From a bacterium UBP2_UBA4780 (lineage in GTDB: Bacteria > Edwardsbacteria > AC1 > EtOH8), in contig DHHE01000224.1 in NCBI GenBank assembly GCA_002403115.1, forward strand, positions 1 through 5,793: 5,793 nucleotides of DNA, given 5' to 3'. The notes beneath the pieces are model-generated. The model was not told the DNA's origin, ran no database searches, and was given only the letters and a program-made list of their open reading frames with translations. A program made the position numbers and the translations under genes. This document shows positions 5,291 through 5,793 of this stretch, in pieces. The stretch's first letter is position 1. Every line of letters begins with the position of its first letter.

Positions 5291-5315
5291 AGTAGTTTGC
5301 TGTTTTGTCCGTTTC

Positions 5316-5793
5316 CTACTTCCTCTGATGCGACTGATACGACACCGGGCAGTTGAGCATCGGGTGCTGGGTGGCCGATAGCTTCAGGGCCTCCTTGAGC
5401 CTGGGCGCGTCCATCGAGGCCCGGGGCCTGGCGGCCAGGCCGGCTGCCGCGCAGAACAGGGCGATGTTTTGGGAGACGATCCCGGCGTCCTCGGCCGCCC
5501 ACACCAGCTTGAGCGAGTCCTCGCCGTGCCTGAAACGGAAGATGTCCGACACCAGCAGGCAGATGGCCGGGGCCTGGGCGAACTTGTCCTGTCGCCCCGC
5601 GGCCAGGGGCCGGTAGTCGCCTTTGGCCACCGGTTCCAACCGGTGCCCGGCGGCGTCGTAGAGGTAGGCGCCCGCCTCCAGCAGCAGGTAGACGTCTATG
5701 TCCTGGGCGTTCATGGCCGATGGCGCGGTGCGCTTGCCGCTGGCCGGCCGGTTGACCCCGTTGGCCGCCCACAGCAGGTCGGACAGGTCCTGG
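5316..5793 (-). CDS. Nitroreductase-family (SagB-like) flavoprotein, C-terminal part (5' end outside window)
   Basis: The open frame runs off the window edge, leaving about 158 residues of the C-terminal part. It is read through from the edge, not from the internal ATG at 5714. Visible family features are DLLWAANGVNRP near the start, TAPSAMNAQDIDVYL, a GAYLYD segment, and the typical late helix EDAGIVSQNIALFCAAAGL, followed by LKLSATQHPMLNCPVSY close to the end. This pattern matches FMN-dependent nitroreductase-like proteins of the SagB/ThcOx kind. The substrate cannot be told, and the N-terminal flavin-binding residues are off the edge. The stop lies 39 nt before rpmF on the same strand, so it may be the preceding member of the transcript. 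Many genomes have a DUF177 (YceD) gene in this place. Confidence 0.8.
   Translation of the reverse strand, partial: QDLSDLLWAANGVNRPASGKRTAPSAMNAQDIDVYLLLEAGAYLYDAAGHRLEPVAKGDYRPLAAGRQDKFAQAPAICLLVSDIFRFRHGEDSLKLVWAAEDAGIVSQNIALFCAAAGLAARPRASMDAPRLKEALKLSATQHPMLNCPVSYQSHQRK

Overview
The window is a stretch of bacterial chromosome in which every supported gene lies on the minus strand. Reading in the direction of transcription (high to low coordinates), the order is: end of a nitroreductase-family gene (cut by the window edge), rpmF, plsX, fabH, fabD, a HEPN-domain gene, a minimal nucleotidyltransferase (MNT) gene, a leftover copy of the fabD 3' end, a putative lipoprotein gene, and the start of fabG (cut by the window edge). 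The backbone rpmF-plsX-fabH-fabD-fabG is the classic phospholipid/fatty-acid initiation cluster. PlsX makes acyl-phosphate for phospholipid synthesis, FabD loads malonate onto ACP, FabH does the first condensation, and FabG does the first reduction. Spacing is tight: 1 nt between plsX and fabH, and TAA-ATG abutment before fabG. No terminator is visible, so this is probably one operon.

The backbone genes are GC-rich; single 60-nt rows counted by hand in fabD give 63-78% and in fabG 58-65%. The 1.5 kb between fabD and fabG (282-1800) is clearly AT-richer; rows in the lipoprotein gene give about 38-48% and in the HEPN gene 43-48%. This stretch is best read as an accessory insertion inside an otherwise housekeeping operon. 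The strongest observation is that the last 20 codons plus stop of fabD occur twice: once as the true end of fabD (1801-1863) and again, diverged but in frame and without indels, downstream of the HEPN-MNT pair (1015-1077). The HEPN-MNT pair is thus bracketed by direct repeats of the fabD tail, which suggests it arrived by recombination at the fabD 3' end.

Two intergenic spacers also hold structured repeats. The fabH-fabD spacer is almost wholly a ten-unit, 7-bp-period array whose halves are in opposite orientation. The rpmF-plsX spacer holds a roughly 106-bp segment with 12-bp imperfect terminal inverted repeats, MITE-like in form.

The organism cannot be named from this window. A moderately high-GC genome, Shine-Dalgarno leaders, a lipobox protein with a carboxypeptidase-regulatory-like fold, and repeat-filled spacers would suit a Gram-negative lineage, possibly a little-studied one, but that is inference. 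No complete new system is demonstrated. The candidates worth attention are the HEPN-MNT module with its fabD-tail bracket, and the two spacer repeats.
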